Shown: positions 8,479 through 16,365, counted from the first letter of the stretch. The stretch is 40,187 nt of DNA from Natronoglomus mannanivorans (GCA_025517485.1 JAOPKB010000025.1:1-40187), one strand, 5' to 3'. Numbers and translations: made by a program. Notes: a model not told the origin generated them from the letters alone.

Positions 8479-9497
8479 CGTGCCACCTCCAGTATTCCTC
8501 GTTCTTGAACGAGTTCGGTCAACTGCGGACAGACGTCGAACAGATCGCCTACGATACCGTAATCGGCGTGGTCGAAGATAGGCGCGTTCGGATCGTCGTT
8601 GATCGCGATCACCGTCTCGCTCTTGTTCATTCCCTCGACGTGCTGGATCGCACCGCTGATCCCGACGGCGACGTACAGATCCGGCCGAACGGTCTTGCCG
8701 GTCTGGCCGACCTGACGGGCCCCATCGACCCAGCCCTCGTCGACGACCGCTCGGGTCGCCGCGAGTTCCGCGTCGAGGGCCTCGGCGAGTTCGAGTGCCG
8801 GCTCGAGGTCACCCTCGATACCCGCACCGACGGCGACGATCCGTTCGGCCTCGGTGATGTCGGCGGTCGCGTCGACGACACGCTCGAGCACCTCGCTGAT
8901 GCAGTCAGCTTCGTCGACGACGACTTCGACGCGCTCGATCGAACCCTCGAGGGTGGTCTCACAGGCGTAATTCGGATCGGCCGCCTCGAAGACCCCCGGT
9001 CGTATCGTCGCCATCTGTGGGCGGTGGTCCTCACAGACGATCGTCGCGAGAATGTCGCCGCCGAAGGCGGGACGGCGGGCCTGCAGAATCCCCTCGTCGT
9101 CGACGTCGATCTCGGTGACGTCGGCGGTCAGCCCCGCGTGTGTTGGCACCGCGACCCGACCAGCAAAGTCCCGGCCCGTGTGGGTTCCGCCGATGAGAAC
9201 GATCGAGGGCTTACGTGCCTCGACCATTGCCCGAAACTGCGCCCCGTAGGGGTCAGCACGGTAGGGTTCGAAGACCGGATCGTCCGCGACCAGTACGCGA
9301 TCCGCACCGCGTGCGAGGGCCTCTTCGGCGATTCCGTCGACGTCCTCGCCGATAACGAGTGCGACGAGGTCGTCGCCAGTCTTCGCCGTGAGCGTCTTCG
9401 CCTCCGCGAGCAGCTCCCACGAGACCGGCATCACGTCGTCGTGGACTTCGACGAACACCCAGACGTCGGCGTACTCGCTCGTATCGAGTTCGGTCAT
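8475..9497 (-). CDS. fixB: FixB, electron transfer flavoprotein alpha-type subunit
   Basis: This 340-aa ETF-alpha homologue pairs with FixA to form the flavin bifurcation module. The N-terminal domain starts TSEYADVWVFVEVHDDVMPV. The C-terminal FAD-binding domain carries RIVAVGAG, TRAVVDEGWV, RQVGQTGKTVRPDLYVAVGI and SGAIQHVEGMNKSETVIAIN; the last two are the ETF-alpha signature. The ATG at 9497 was chosen because the longer open frame upstream is Arg-rich shadow of fixA and because it gives a 4-base overlap with the fixA stop. The role is cytoplasmic electron transfer from NADH-derived electrons (family knowledge). Confidence 0.93.
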   Translation of the reverse strand: MTELDTSEYADVWVFVEVHDDVMPVSWELLAEAKTLTAKTGDDLVALVIGEDVDGIAEEALARGADRVLVADDPVFEPYRADPYGAQFRAMVEARKPSIVLIGGTHTGRDFAGRVAVPTHAGLTADVTEIDVDDEGILQARRPAFGGDILATIVCEDHRPQMATIRPGVFEAADPNYACETTLEGSIERVEVVVDEADCISEVLERVVDATADITEAERIVAVGAGIEGDLEPALELAEALDAELAATRAVVDEGWVDGARQVGQTGKTVRPDLYVAVGISGAIQHVEGMNKSETVIAINDDPNAPIFDHADYGIVGDLFDVCPQLTELVQERGILEVAR

Positions 9498-10276
9498 CCG
9501 ACCACCTCCGTCTCCTCGAGGGGTTCGAGGAGGGCGTTGACCGAGTCGACGAGCTCGCTCCGACGCTCGACCGGTTCGACGGTTTCCATCGTGCCGACGG
9601 CCGTCGGCGAGACGTCGAGTCCAACCTCGTCTTCGATATCGAGGTCGGCGGCGGTCCACTCTCTCGGCTCGAAGTCGTTCTCGGCGAATATTTTTCGGTG
9701 GAGCCCCGCAGGCCGAGGATCGAACTCGCCGTAGGCGACGGCCACGACGACGGGCAATTGCGCGGCAACGAGTTCGTAGCCGCCTTCGACGTCGCGACGT
9801 GCGACCAACCGGCCCTCGTCGGGTTGGGGCTCGAGTTCCTCGGCGTAGGTGAGCTGTGCCCAGCCGTTGTGGGCGGCGATTCCGGGTGGAACCTGTCCCG
9901 TCGACGAGTCCGTCGTCTCCTCGCCACAGAGCACGACGTCCGCCTCGAGTGTCTCCGCGGCCCGAGCCAGCGTCAGACTCGTCGGCCAGGTGTCGCTGCC
10001 GGCGAACGCCCGATCAGAGACGAGGACGGCGTCGTCACAGCCCATCGCGATCGCCTCCTCGAGGACGATCGTCGCGTTGGGCGGCCCCATCGTGATCACG
10101 AGGACGGATCCGCCAACCGTGTCTCGCAGTTCGAGGGCGGCCTCGAGTGCGTTTCGGTCCGGCGGATTCATCACTGCCGGTGCGTTGGCTCGGTCCAGCC
10201 GCCCCGTGTCGGGATCGATGCCGACCTCGTCCGCGTCGGGGACTTGCTTGACGCCGACGACGATTGTCCATGTCAT
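9494..10276 (-). CDS. fixA: FixA, electron transfer flavoprotein beta-type subunit
   Basis: This 260-aa ETF-beta homologue is the first gene of the fixABCX operon. Recognisable segments are TIVVGVKQVPDADEVGIDP, MNPPDRNALEAALELRD, the nucleotide-binding MGPPNATIVLEEAIAMGCDD and DVVLCGEETTDSSTGQVPP. The start has a plausible ribosome-binding site (AGGTGAT on the minus strand, 10279-10285). A RTTCCC-N7-GGGAAY-like repeat lies 52-70 nt upstream, and a Cys-rich winged-helix regulator is the next gene upstream on the same strand. In an archaeon with no sign of nitrogenase here, the complex probably balances NADH, quinone and low-potential ferredoxin pools. Confidence 0.93.
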   Translation of the reverse strand: MTWTIVVGVKQVPDADEVGIDPDTGRLDRANAPAVMNPPDRNALEAALELRDTVGGSVLVITMGPPNATIVLEEAIAMGCDDAVLVSDRAFAGSDTWPTSLTLARAAETLEADVVLCGEETTDSSTGQVPPGIAAHNGWAQLTYAEELEPQPDEGRLVARRDVEGGYELVAAQLPVVVAVAYGEFDPRPAGLHRKIFAENDFEPREWTAADLDIEDEVGLDVSPTAVGTMETVEPVERRSELVDSVNALLEPLEETEVVG

Positions 10277-10327
10277 GAGATCACCTACGCTAGGGTAGGA
10301 ACGATGGGGGATTCACAGTAGGAGATG

Positions 10328-10346
10328 ATTCCCGCGAGTTGAGAAC
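10328..10346. promoter_or_regulatory. RTTCCC-N7-GGGAAY operator copy upstream of fixA
   Basis: The sequence is ATTCCC-gcgagtt-GAGAAC, one mismatch from the consensus. It lies 52 nt upstream of the fixA ATG in the 235-bp gap between fixA and the regulator gene. The core promoter beneath it is weak, which would suit an activator site. Confidence 0.55.
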
Positions 10347-10511
10347 GATGGGGGCGTCTAGGGCCGCATGCGTGTTCGGTCGAGAGGCCCTCGAGTCACG
10401 AACCGACAGTGGATGGTGCCGTGCAACTGTCCTGATCCGCAATTCACCGTCCCGCTATCAGAGACAGTCCGTCGAAACGGCGAATGTGCTGTCGTCGGAG
10501 CCTCCCGACGA

Positions 10512-10874
10512 TCACGGCTCACAGTACAACGACAGCCCGTGTTTCACACACTGAATTTGCATCGGCTCGTCGTACGTGATCGAGACGCACTCGATCGCTT
10601 TGCCGTATTTCGTTACCGATTCCGACGACTGCTGAGAAACCGGTTCGATCAATCCAGCATCGAGGAGCGTATCGACCTTTCTGTAGGCCGTCGTCTTCGG
10701 GATTTCACACTCTCTGGAAATCTCCTTGACCGTCGCCGGCTCGTCGACGAAGAAAAAGATGTCTCGAGCGCCGTCGTCGGAGAGCGTGTCGACGATCAGT
10801 TCCGGATCGCAGCCGCGGCGCTGTTCCTGGTCTTTCAGATTGCACGGAATCGATTGATCTGTCGAGAGTGACAT
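10512..10874 (-). CDS. Winged helix-turn-helix transcriptional regulator, Cys-rich
   Basis: The 120-aa protein has an archaeal winged-HTH at about residues 28-80: LIVDTLSDDGARDIFFFVDE, then the recognition region ATVKEISRECEIPKTTAYRK, then VDTLLDAGLIEPV. The C-terminal part (88-120) is a short beta-rich tail ending CVKHGLSLYCEP. Six cysteines (11, 22, 56, 96, 109, 118) and H112 could form a metal or redox sensing site; that is inference. The gene is immediately upstream of fixABCX on the same strand. It has a leaderless-type promoter (TGTAAA on the minus strand around 10899-10904). Its own promoter carries a copy of the RTTCCC-N7-GGGAAY repeat, so autoregulation is plausible. Confidence 0.8.
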   Translation of the reverse strand: MSLSTDQSIPCNLKDQEQRRGCDPELIVDTLSDDGARDIFFFVDEPATVKEISRECEIPKTTAYRKVDTLLDAGLIEPVSQQSSESVTKYGKAIECVSITYDEPMQIQCVKHGLSLYCEP

Positions 10875-11297
10875 ATATGATACGTCTCGTGCAACTGGTT
10901 TACATCCCAGTACTCACTCCCAGTCAGCGGGAATGGTGGACACGATTTTCGCCTCTGAATACGTTCACACACCTCGAGCCTCGAGTGCGTCGTCGAAGCT
11001 CGTGTGACTGAATACTGTCTAAGTGAGTCGACCCACAGTGAACCTGAACTACCGGTCGTCCACGTTCGTTGACATGGATCTCGAGCCGTCGTTACGAACA
11101 CGACCTCGAAATGCACCTCGTGTGGGCCAGACCACCGACGACTGCGTTTGACGACGACCATCGACTCACGTGAAACGTGATTCGTGGTCGTCGGTCGAGA
11201 CGACAGCGCTAGTAGCGACTGACAGTCAGGGGCACCCAATCGCACGAGTGGAGCACGGTTCGATCCCCGCCGTGATCGAATTCCGCGGACGTTGTGA
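10875..11297. other. Intergenic region, promoter of the regulator gene and otherwise empty
   Basis: The first 60 bp hold the TATA-like element and operator of the minus-strand regulator. The remainder has many stops in all frames, and the one longer open frame is neutral to basic and looks non-coding. It may be decayed DNA upstream of the ABC-permease remnant. Confidence 0.4.
10916..10934. promoter_or_regulatory. RTTCCC-N7-GGGAAY operator copy upstream of the winged-HTH gene
   Basis: The sequence is ACTCCC-agtcagc-GGGAAT on the plus strand, one mismatch from consensus. Its near edge is 42 nt from the regulator's ATG and about 12 nt upstream of the TATA-like element. The same 42-nt distance is seen on both sides of the oxidase/copper site. 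Confidence 0.55.
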
Positions 11298-11489
11298 GAT
11301 CGTGCTGGCCTGTTTCTCGAGGGAACCGACTACGAAGCCGTCGGAGTGATCGCACCGATGCGATACTACGACCCAAACGAGGTTCTCCTCGACGGTTCGT
11401 ACGATTTCGTCGGTGCCGGTAGTTTGATCGTGATGACGCTCTGTCTCGTTGCCATCAGCCAGTTCTGGTTCACACGCAAAGACGTCTGA
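11298..11489 (+). pseudogene. C-terminal remnant of an ABC-2-type permease
   Basis: After an in-frame stop at 11295, 63 codons read LFLEGTDYEAVGVIAPMRYY and DPNEVLLDGSYDF, then one hydrophobic segment (VGAGSLIVMTLCLVAISQFW) and FTRKDV before TGA. A last transmembrane helix followed by a short FxRRD-like end is typical of ABC-2 permease subunits such as the NosY type. No upstream membrane domain or ATPase is present, so this looks like the residue of a deleted transporter. Alternatively the ATG at 11358 opens a 43-aa single-span membrane protein, but the homology-like reading upstream of that ATG favours a remnant. Confidence 0.5.
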
Positions 11490-11522
11490 GCCGAGACGAC
11501 GTCGACGTTCATCCCGCCGTGA

Positions 11523-11557
11523 CTGTACAATAATCTACAGTACAGCCCCGTTTTAAG
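11523..11557 (+). promoter_or_regulatory. Halocyanin promoter with inverted repeat
   Basis: An inverted repeat CTGTAC-N11-GTACAG (11523-11545) lies just upstream of a strong TATA box TTTTAAG (11551-11557). The start codon at 11585 is 28 nt after the TATA box, so the transcript would be nearly leaderless. The repeat abuts the BRE region and is a candidate operator distinct from the GGGAA-type site. Confidence 0.5.
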
Positions 11558-11584
11558 CTCGTTCAGAGTGTACGTTCGATCACA

Positions 11585-12277
11585 ATGCCCGACCGGGACG
11601 GACAGTCGACATTATCGACGCAACGGATATCGAACCGGCGCGACGTTCTCAGTGCGGTCGGGGTCGCCTTCATCTCGATTGGCAGCGCCTCTCTCGGTGG
11701 TGCACAGGAGGACGGCGAACAGGAAGACGGTGAACAGGAAGACGGTGAACAGGAAGACGGGGAGCAGGAAGACGGCGCACAAGAAAACGGTGAACAGGAA
11801 GACGACGAACAGGAAGACGACGAACAGGAAGACGGTGAACAGAACGGCGACACAGTCACCGTCGATCTCGTCGACTACGCGTACGAACCTGGAACCGACA
11901 GCCCGCTCGAGATCCCGCCCGGAACGACGGTCGAGTTCGTCTGGATAACGGACCAACACAACATCGCGATCGATAGTCAACCGGAGGAGTCGGACTGGGA
12001 CGGACACGAACCGATCGAAAACGCCGGATTCGAGTACGACCACACGTTCGAGGTCGAAGGGGAATACGAGTTCCACTGTACGCCACACCTCAGTCTCGGC
12101 ATGGTCGGGACGATCGTCGTCGATCCAGACGCCACGATCGGTGGAGAGGACAGCGTCGTCCCGGACCTCGTTCCGGCACCGGCGATGACGTTGGTGATCG
12201 TAACCGTCGTATCGTTACTAGCAGTAGTCGGGCTATCGTACATCTTCCTGAAGTACGGCGGCTCGTCGGGAGAGTGA
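11585..12277 (+). CDS. Halocyanin-type blue copper protein, membrane-anchored
   Basis: This 230-aa plastocyanin-family protein carries electrons on the outer face of the membrane. The N-terminus has a twin-arginine region (SNRRDVLSAVG, R18-R19) followed by a hydrophobic stretch, consistent with Tat export. Residues 41-88 are a low-complexity linker of EQEDG repeats. The cupredoxin domain spans about 89-181, with copper ligands H125 (DQHNIAID) and C165, H168 and M173 (EFHCTPHLSLGM). A C-terminal transmembrane helix (about 197-223) is followed by KYGGSSGE. Halocyanins donate electrons to haloarchaeal oxidases, so this may feed the ba3 oxidase encoded 11 kb downstream (inference). The promoter has its own inverted repeat. 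Confidence 0.9.
   Translation: MPDRDGQSTLSTQRISNRRDVLSAVGVAFISIGSASLGGAQEDGEQEDGEQEDGEQEDGEQEDGAQENGEQEDDEQEDDEQEDGEQNGDTVTVDLVDYAYEPGTDSPLEIPPGTTVEFVWITDQHNIAIDSQPEESDWDGHEPIENAGFEYDHTFEVEGEYEFHCTPHLSLGMVGTIVVDPDATIGGEDSVVPDLVPAPAMTLVIVTVVSLLAVVGLSYIFLKYGGSSGE
11705..11848 (+). repeat. 15-bp tandem repeat encoding an EQEDG linker
   Basis: Roughly nine imperfect copies of GAACAGGAAGACGGT stay in frame and encode Gln/Glu/Asp/Gly pentapeptides in the halocyanin. Variants are EQEDD, AQENG and EQNGD. A 15-bp unit keeps the frame upon expansion or contraction, so linker length may vary between strains. Confidence 0.9.
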
Positions 12278-12660
12278 GAGTCGTTCGTCCCGTCGAGGCC
12301 GCGTCGGATCGAACGACAGTTCGGCGACTCGAGTCTGGAACGGGATACCGTCTTCTTTCCCGACGGCAGTCGATTCTGTAGCCACAAATCAGCGGCTGTC
12401 CGGGATGTGGAACCTGGGTCAAGGGGTTCCTCGTTCGGTAGCGCCTGTTTGCGTTCGGCGATAGCTGTTGGCCGGCTGACGACCTGACGAGCTATTTTCA
12501 GTAGTTATGGCTGCCACTGTATTGCTTCGAGAGGGAGCTGCGAGACGTACGCCTCTTCTGCCCGACAGCGATCGGATTCTCTGATCGCCCGTCGCCATCG
12601 ATTCCCAAGTCGTAGTTATCACCACTGTGGTTTATTCGACCGGAAAACGATAGTCGCAAT
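12278..12660. other. Intergenic region, promoter of the Bat-like gene and otherwise empty
   Basis: No frame gives a convincing protein; the one minus-strand open frame is Arg/Thr/Ser-rich. The only readable element is the promoter at its right end. Confidence 0.4.
12631..12636 (+). promoter_or_regulatory. TATA box of the Bat-like regulator
   Basis: The hexamer TTTATT lies 25-30 nt upstream of the ATG at 12661, with no Shine-Dalgarno sequence in between. The geometry predicts a leaderless mRNA. Confidence 0.6.
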
Positions 12661-13329
12661 ATGAGTGTTTTTGGTGAATTTCACGTCCCGTCGGATGCGT
12701 TCATCCTTCATAGAACCCTTACGGAAATGCCAGACGTGACCGTCGAGTTCGAACGGGTCGTCGTCGACGAGGATCGACTCACACCGTACATTTGGGTGAA
12801 CGCCGACGACCTCACCTCGTTCGAACGGCTGGCTAGTGCGGACCCATGTGTCGTCGAACTTCGGCAACTAGATACGTTCGACACAGAAACCTTGTATCGC
12901 GTCGAGTGGCGTGAAAACACCGGTTCGATTATCGACCTCGTTATACAACTCGACGCCGTTGTACTCGAGGCGTCTGGAGGAGCAGGCTACTGGGAGTTGC
13001 GAATCAGATTCGATAATCGTGAGCAAGTATCTCGGTTTCAGCAGTACTGTGTTGAACGAGAGATTTCGTTTTCTCTTCAACGACTCTACGGGCCGTCACA
13101 GCCGTTAACTGGCGGTCAGTATGGGCTTACGAGCAAACAACAGGAAGCGTTGGTTACGGCATGGGAAGCGGGGTACTTCGATACACCTCGAGAGGTAACA
13201 CTGGACGACATCGCATCGACACTCGATATCACGCGTCAGTCACTGTCCCAGCGACTACGGCGGGCACATCACGCCCTCGTCAGAAACACGATCATTGTAA
13301 CGCCACCCGCCCCGAACGAGGAGCACTGA
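12661..13329 (+). CDS. Bacterio-opsin activator-like HTH_10 regulator
   Basis: This 222-aa protein has a haloarchaeal bacterio-opsin-activator-type sensory half (about 1-150) and a C-terminal HTH_10 domain (about 155-212): YGLTSKQQEALVTAWEAGYF, PREVTLDDIASTLDITRQSL and QRLRRAHHALVRN. The layout is typical of Bat-family transcription regulators that lack PAS or GAF domains. The ligand and target genes are unknown. It is followed 70 bp later by a HalOD1 protein on the same strand. Composition is less acidic than the neighbours but still haloarchaeal. Confidence 0.87.
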   Translation: MSVFGEFHVPSDAFILHRTLTEMPDVTVEFERVVVDEDRLTPYIWVNADDLTSFERLASADPCVVELRQLDTFDTETLYRVEWRENTGSIIDLVIQLDAVVLEASGGAGYWELRIRFDNREQVSRFQQYCVEREISFSLQRLYGPSQPLTGGQYGLTSKQQEALVTAWEAGYFDTPREVTLDDIASTLDITRQSLSQRLRRAHHALVRNTIIVTPPAPNEEH

Positions 13330-13399
13330 TCCTATAAAATGCTGCTATATCAGACCGCAGTTTCGAGGAAGCGCCGAAGTAATATCACGCGAAATCACG

Positions 13400-13723
13400 A
13401 TGTCATCGAGGGACGATCCGACTCGAGAACGGGTACGCGACGAAGCGACGACCATTCGCTCGAACCGGTTCGACATTGGGGCGAACGAAACGCCGAGCAC
13501 AGCGATCGTTCGTGCGGTATCTCGAGTCACCGGTCACGACGAAGACGAATTACCACGTCTGTACGAGAGAGTGGATCCCGACGCGCTGAATTCGCTGTTT
13601 CGAGAGACGACGGAAGAGAACCGCCCAACTCCCGTTCTCTGGGTTTTCTACGCCGGTTTTAACGTTCGTATCACGGAGTCGCACATCGAGACCGTCGATC
13701 ATCGTCGATCGAATTCCGATTGA
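13400..13723 (+). CDS. HalOD1 output domain-containing protein
   Basis: The 107-aa protein matches the haloarchaeal output domain HalOD1. It has PSTAIVRAVSRVTGHDEDEL, then LPRLYERVDPDALNSLF, then a hydrophobic strand VLWVFYAGFNVRITESHIE. HalOD1 is a short alpha/beta domain often found at the ends of haloarchaeal signalling proteins or alone; its molecular role is not established. It lies 70 bp downstream of the Bat-like gene, which suggests a functional pair, and is convergent with a uspA gene. Confidence 0.82.
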   Translation: MSSRDDPTRERVRDEATTIRSNRFDIGANETPSTAIVRAVSRVTGHDEDELPRLYERVDPDALNSLFRETTEENRPTPVLWVFYAGFNVRITESHIETVDHRRSNSD

Positions 13724-13766
13724 TCAGATCGAGCAGTATCGACTCCAGCACCAGCGATAGTTGCGG

Positions 13767-14198
13767 TCACTCCCGTTCGGGACGAACGATCGTCACCGAG
13801 ACCGGTGCCCGTTTCGCCACGGTTTCAGCGACGCTCCCCAGCAACACTCGACCGGCACCCGTTCGGCCTCGACTCCCCACGACGATGTGATCGATATCGA
13901 AGTCGTCGACGGCGCCGAGGATTGCCCGGGCCGGCGAGCCGTGTACGAGTTCCGTCTGAATCGAGACACCGTGGTCGGTTGCGAGCGCTTCATACTCCTC
14001 GAGCAACGCCTCGGCCTCACGTTCGCGGCGTTCGACGAACTCACGGTTCCAGATCGCTTCTTCGGTTGGCGAGGCGTCGAACGGATCGACGACGTGCAAG
14101 ACGACGAGGTTCGCCTCGCGGAATTCGGTCGCCGCGAACGCCAGCGCTCGTCGAGCGTAATCTGAACCGTCGACCGGAACGAGTATGGTTCTCGTCAT
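13767..14198 (-). CDS. Universal stress protein, UspA family
   Basis: This 143-aa single-domain UspA begins TRTILVPVDGSDYARRAL and has the ATP-binding signature GSRGRTGAGRVLLGSVAETV (the G-x2-G-x9-G-S type), ending VSVTIVRP. It should bind ATP and act in the cytoplasm in stress tolerance. A TATA-like CTTATC on the minus strand lies about 35 nt upstream. It is one of at least four intact UspA genes in the window. Confidence 0.93.
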   Translation of the reverse strand: MTRTILVPVDGSDYARRALAFAATEFREANLVVLHVVDPFDASPTEEAIWNREFVERREREAEALLEEYEALATDHGVSIQTELVHGSPARAILGAVDDFDIDHIVVGSRGRTGAGRVLLGSVAETVAKRAPVSVTIVRPERE

Positions 14199-14407
14199 TG
14201 ATCTGAACGACCGTACGACCGACAGCCAGATAAGTGTATGACGCTCTCCAGAAAGGTCGCTCTGCTATTCGAATCGCTCGAGGAGTTCGTCCGTCTCAAC
14301 GTGGTCCGAGTAGAGAAATGGGACTGACGTGAGGAGAGCCCCAGCCGATTCCCACCGCTGTGGAGCGATAGCGCGTCTATTTGATCTCGTGGCGCGTCTC
14401 TACCGAT

Positions 14408-15100
14408 ATGGCCACTACAACATCTTCACGTCGTCTTCCGACCAGTCAGGCGCTTCTCGGAGCCATCGTCGTTCTCGTCGGTATCTTGCTCTTGCTCGAT
14501 ACGACCGGTGTCGTCCCGACACGGGACGCCTTGCTGTACGTCCCGTCGATATTCGTCGCCGTCGGCGTCTGGGCGCTCGTGCAGAATCACTTTCGGAATA
14601 TCGTCGGGCCGGTCGTCTTGATCGGTGTCGCCGGGGCGGGACAGCTGGTCGCACTCGAGTATGTCACTGTCGACCAAGTCGTCGTCTTCTGGCCGGTCTT
14701 CGTGATCGCGTTCGGACTCTCGATCGTCTTGGGGCAGTTCCGATCGCACGTTCACGACACGGACGACGCCTACACGTCGGCGTTCGTCGCGTTCGGCGGT
14801 ATCGACAAACGCAATATCTCGAAGGCGTTCACCGGCGGCGATCTGACAGCCGTATTCGGCGGTACCGAACTCGATCTTCGCGATGCCGTGATCGAAGATC
14901 GGCCAGCCCGAATCAACGCTGTCGCCCTGTTCGGTGGGGTCGACGTCGTCGTTCCCCGAGAGTGGAACGTACAGATGACCGTCGTGCCCGTGCTCGGCGG
15001 CGCCTCCGACGACCGCCCCCGTCGCGAGACCCAACACGACGAGATCGACCTCGTCGTCACTGGCTTCGCCGCTTTCGGGGGCGTCTCCGTGACGGACTGA
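14408..15100 (+). CDS. LiaF-like transmembrane protein
   Basis: The 230-aa protein has an N-terminal set of four hydrophobic helices (about 14-115): LLGAIVVLVGILLLLDTTGV, LLYVPSIFVAVGVWALV, VVLIGVAGAGQLVAL and VVVFWPVFVIAFGLSIVL. It then has a C-terminal beta-rich domain with recurring FGGIDKRN, FGGTELDLRDA, FGGVDVVVP and FGGVSVTD segments. That is the LiaI/LiaF-like architecture found in bacterial envelope stress systems; in haloarchaea the function is undefined. The ATG at 14408 begins MATTTSSRRLPTSQALLG, and an upstream in-frame ATG at 14381 adds nine unremarkable residues. Confidence 0.82.
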   Translation: MATTTSSRRLPTSQALLGAIVVLVGILLLLDTTGVVPTRDALLYVPSIFVAVGVWALVQNHFRNIVGPVVLIGVAGAGQLVALEYVTVDQVVVFWPVFVIAFGLSIVLGQFRSHVHDTDDAYTSAFVAFGGIDKRNISKAFTGGDLTAVFGGTELDLRDAVIEDRPARINAVALFGGVDVVVPREWNVQMTVVPVLGGASDDRPRRETQHDEIDLVVTGFAAFGGVSVTD

Positions 15101-15362
15101 GCCGAACTCGAGGAGAGCAACCGCCACCGGATCGACGCGATGCCCCACCGGTTCGCCGAAAAACCGAGAGCGGAGACGGTGACTCGAGAGTCACGGTGAC
15201 GTGCTCTCTGACGGCTTCAGCGCGGACGTTCGCGCTGTGTGTACACGGTGAGAGATATAATGACAGTTGGTTACTAGTATTCGAGAATGGAACGCACTGT
15301 TATCGTCGTTTGGCACCAAGGAACGGGTATACTCGACGTCGGTCGGGTATGGACGTGATTCA

Positions 15363-16118
15363 ATGAATGGAATCGACAACGCAGTCGCGATCGTAACGGG
15401 TGCGAGTACCGGTATCGGACACGCAGCAGCCTCGCGATTCGTCGAGGAAGGGGCGCGCGTCGTCGTCGCGGACGTCAACGTCGAAGACGGCGAGGCAACC
15501 GTCGAAGCGCTCGAGGAGATGGGCGGTGAGGCGATATTCGTCGAGACGGACGTCAGCGAGTGGTCGGACGTCGAGGAGATGGTCGAGACGACCGTCGACA
15601 CCTACGGTCGGCTCGACTTCGCGTTCAACAATGCGGGGATCGAAGGGGCAAACGGTGCTGCCAGCGAGCAGTCCCTAGACAACTGGGAACAGGTCATCGA
15701 CGTCAACCTCAAGGGCGTATTCATGTGCATGAAAGCGGAGATTCCGGCGTTACTCGAGAGCGGCGGTGGAGCCATCGTCAACACGTCCTCGATCGCCGGC
15801 GTCGTCGGCTTTCCGGAGCTGAGTCCCTACGTCGCCAGCAAGCACGGCGTGATCGGCCTGACGAAGGCGGCAGCGCTGGAGTACAGCGGCGACGGTATCC
15901 GCGTCAATGCCATCTCTCCCGGCGTTGTCGACACGCCCATGGTCGATCGTTCGTCCGAAGCGAGCGATACGGTCGATCAGGCGATCGGGGCGACGCCGAT
16001 CGGCCGCCTCGGTGAGCCCGAAGAGATCGGCGACGCCGCAGTGTGGCTCTGCTCGGCGGACAGTTCCTTCGTGACGGGCGAGACGATGGTTATCGACGGT
16101 GGATACACTAGCCAGTGA
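15363..16118 (+). CDS. SDR family NAD(P)-dependent oxidoreductase
   Basis: This 251-aa classical short-chain dehydrogenase has the cofactor motif TGASTGIG (12-19), D37 after the second strand (favouring NAD), NNAG (89-92), the catalytic serine in NTSSIAG (141-146), and Y156-x3-K160 (SPYVASK). The C-terminal signature is TGETMVIDGGY. The ATG at 15363 starts MNGIDNAVAIVTGAST; a longer frame from 15267 is probably 5' untranslated sequence. The substrate is not predictable. It is a single gene followed by a 325-bp gap before doxX. Confidence 0.93.
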   Translation: MNGIDNAVAIVTGASTGIGHAAASRFVEEGARVVVADVNVEDGEATVEALEEMGGEAIFVETDVSEWSDVEEMVETTVDTYGRLDFAFNNAGIEGANGAASEQSLDNWEQVIDVNLKGVFMCMKAEIPALLESGGGAIVNTSSIAGVVGFPELSPYVASKHGVIGLTKAAALEYSGDGIRVNAISPGVVDTPMVDRSSEASDTVDQAIGATPIGRLGEPEEIGDAAVWLCSADSSFVTGETMVIDGGYTSQ

Positions 16119-16365
16119 TCGTTCGGATGGGCACGGGCTTTCAGTGCCCAGAAGACAGGACGTCACCGTCCGATCAGGCTTCTTTCGAACGGACGGTCGA
16201 CAGGCGGACTCGAGTACGGATTGGAGCACACGAACGACCCGGACGGGGCGAGTCCACTATCGGAGCGGGCGGTAACCGGTTGCGGAATCGGCTCGGTCGC
16301 CTTCAGACAAGGACGCCTAACAGTACTAGAAGACTTCTTCGTCCAGAGTATAAGTGAATCAGGCT

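Noticed and set aside
6798..10276. Reading the fix genes as evidence for nitrogen fixation
   Set aside because: FixABCX also occurs in non-diazotrophs, and no nif gene is visible in the window.
10835..11245. Minus-strand frame overlapping the start of the winged-HTH gene
   Set aside because: Non-acidic, no motif, and it covers the promoter and operator of the regulator.
12419..12625. Minus-strand frame of 68 codons before the Bat-like gene
   Set aside because: Ser/Thr/Arg-rich with no promoter or motif; treated as chance.
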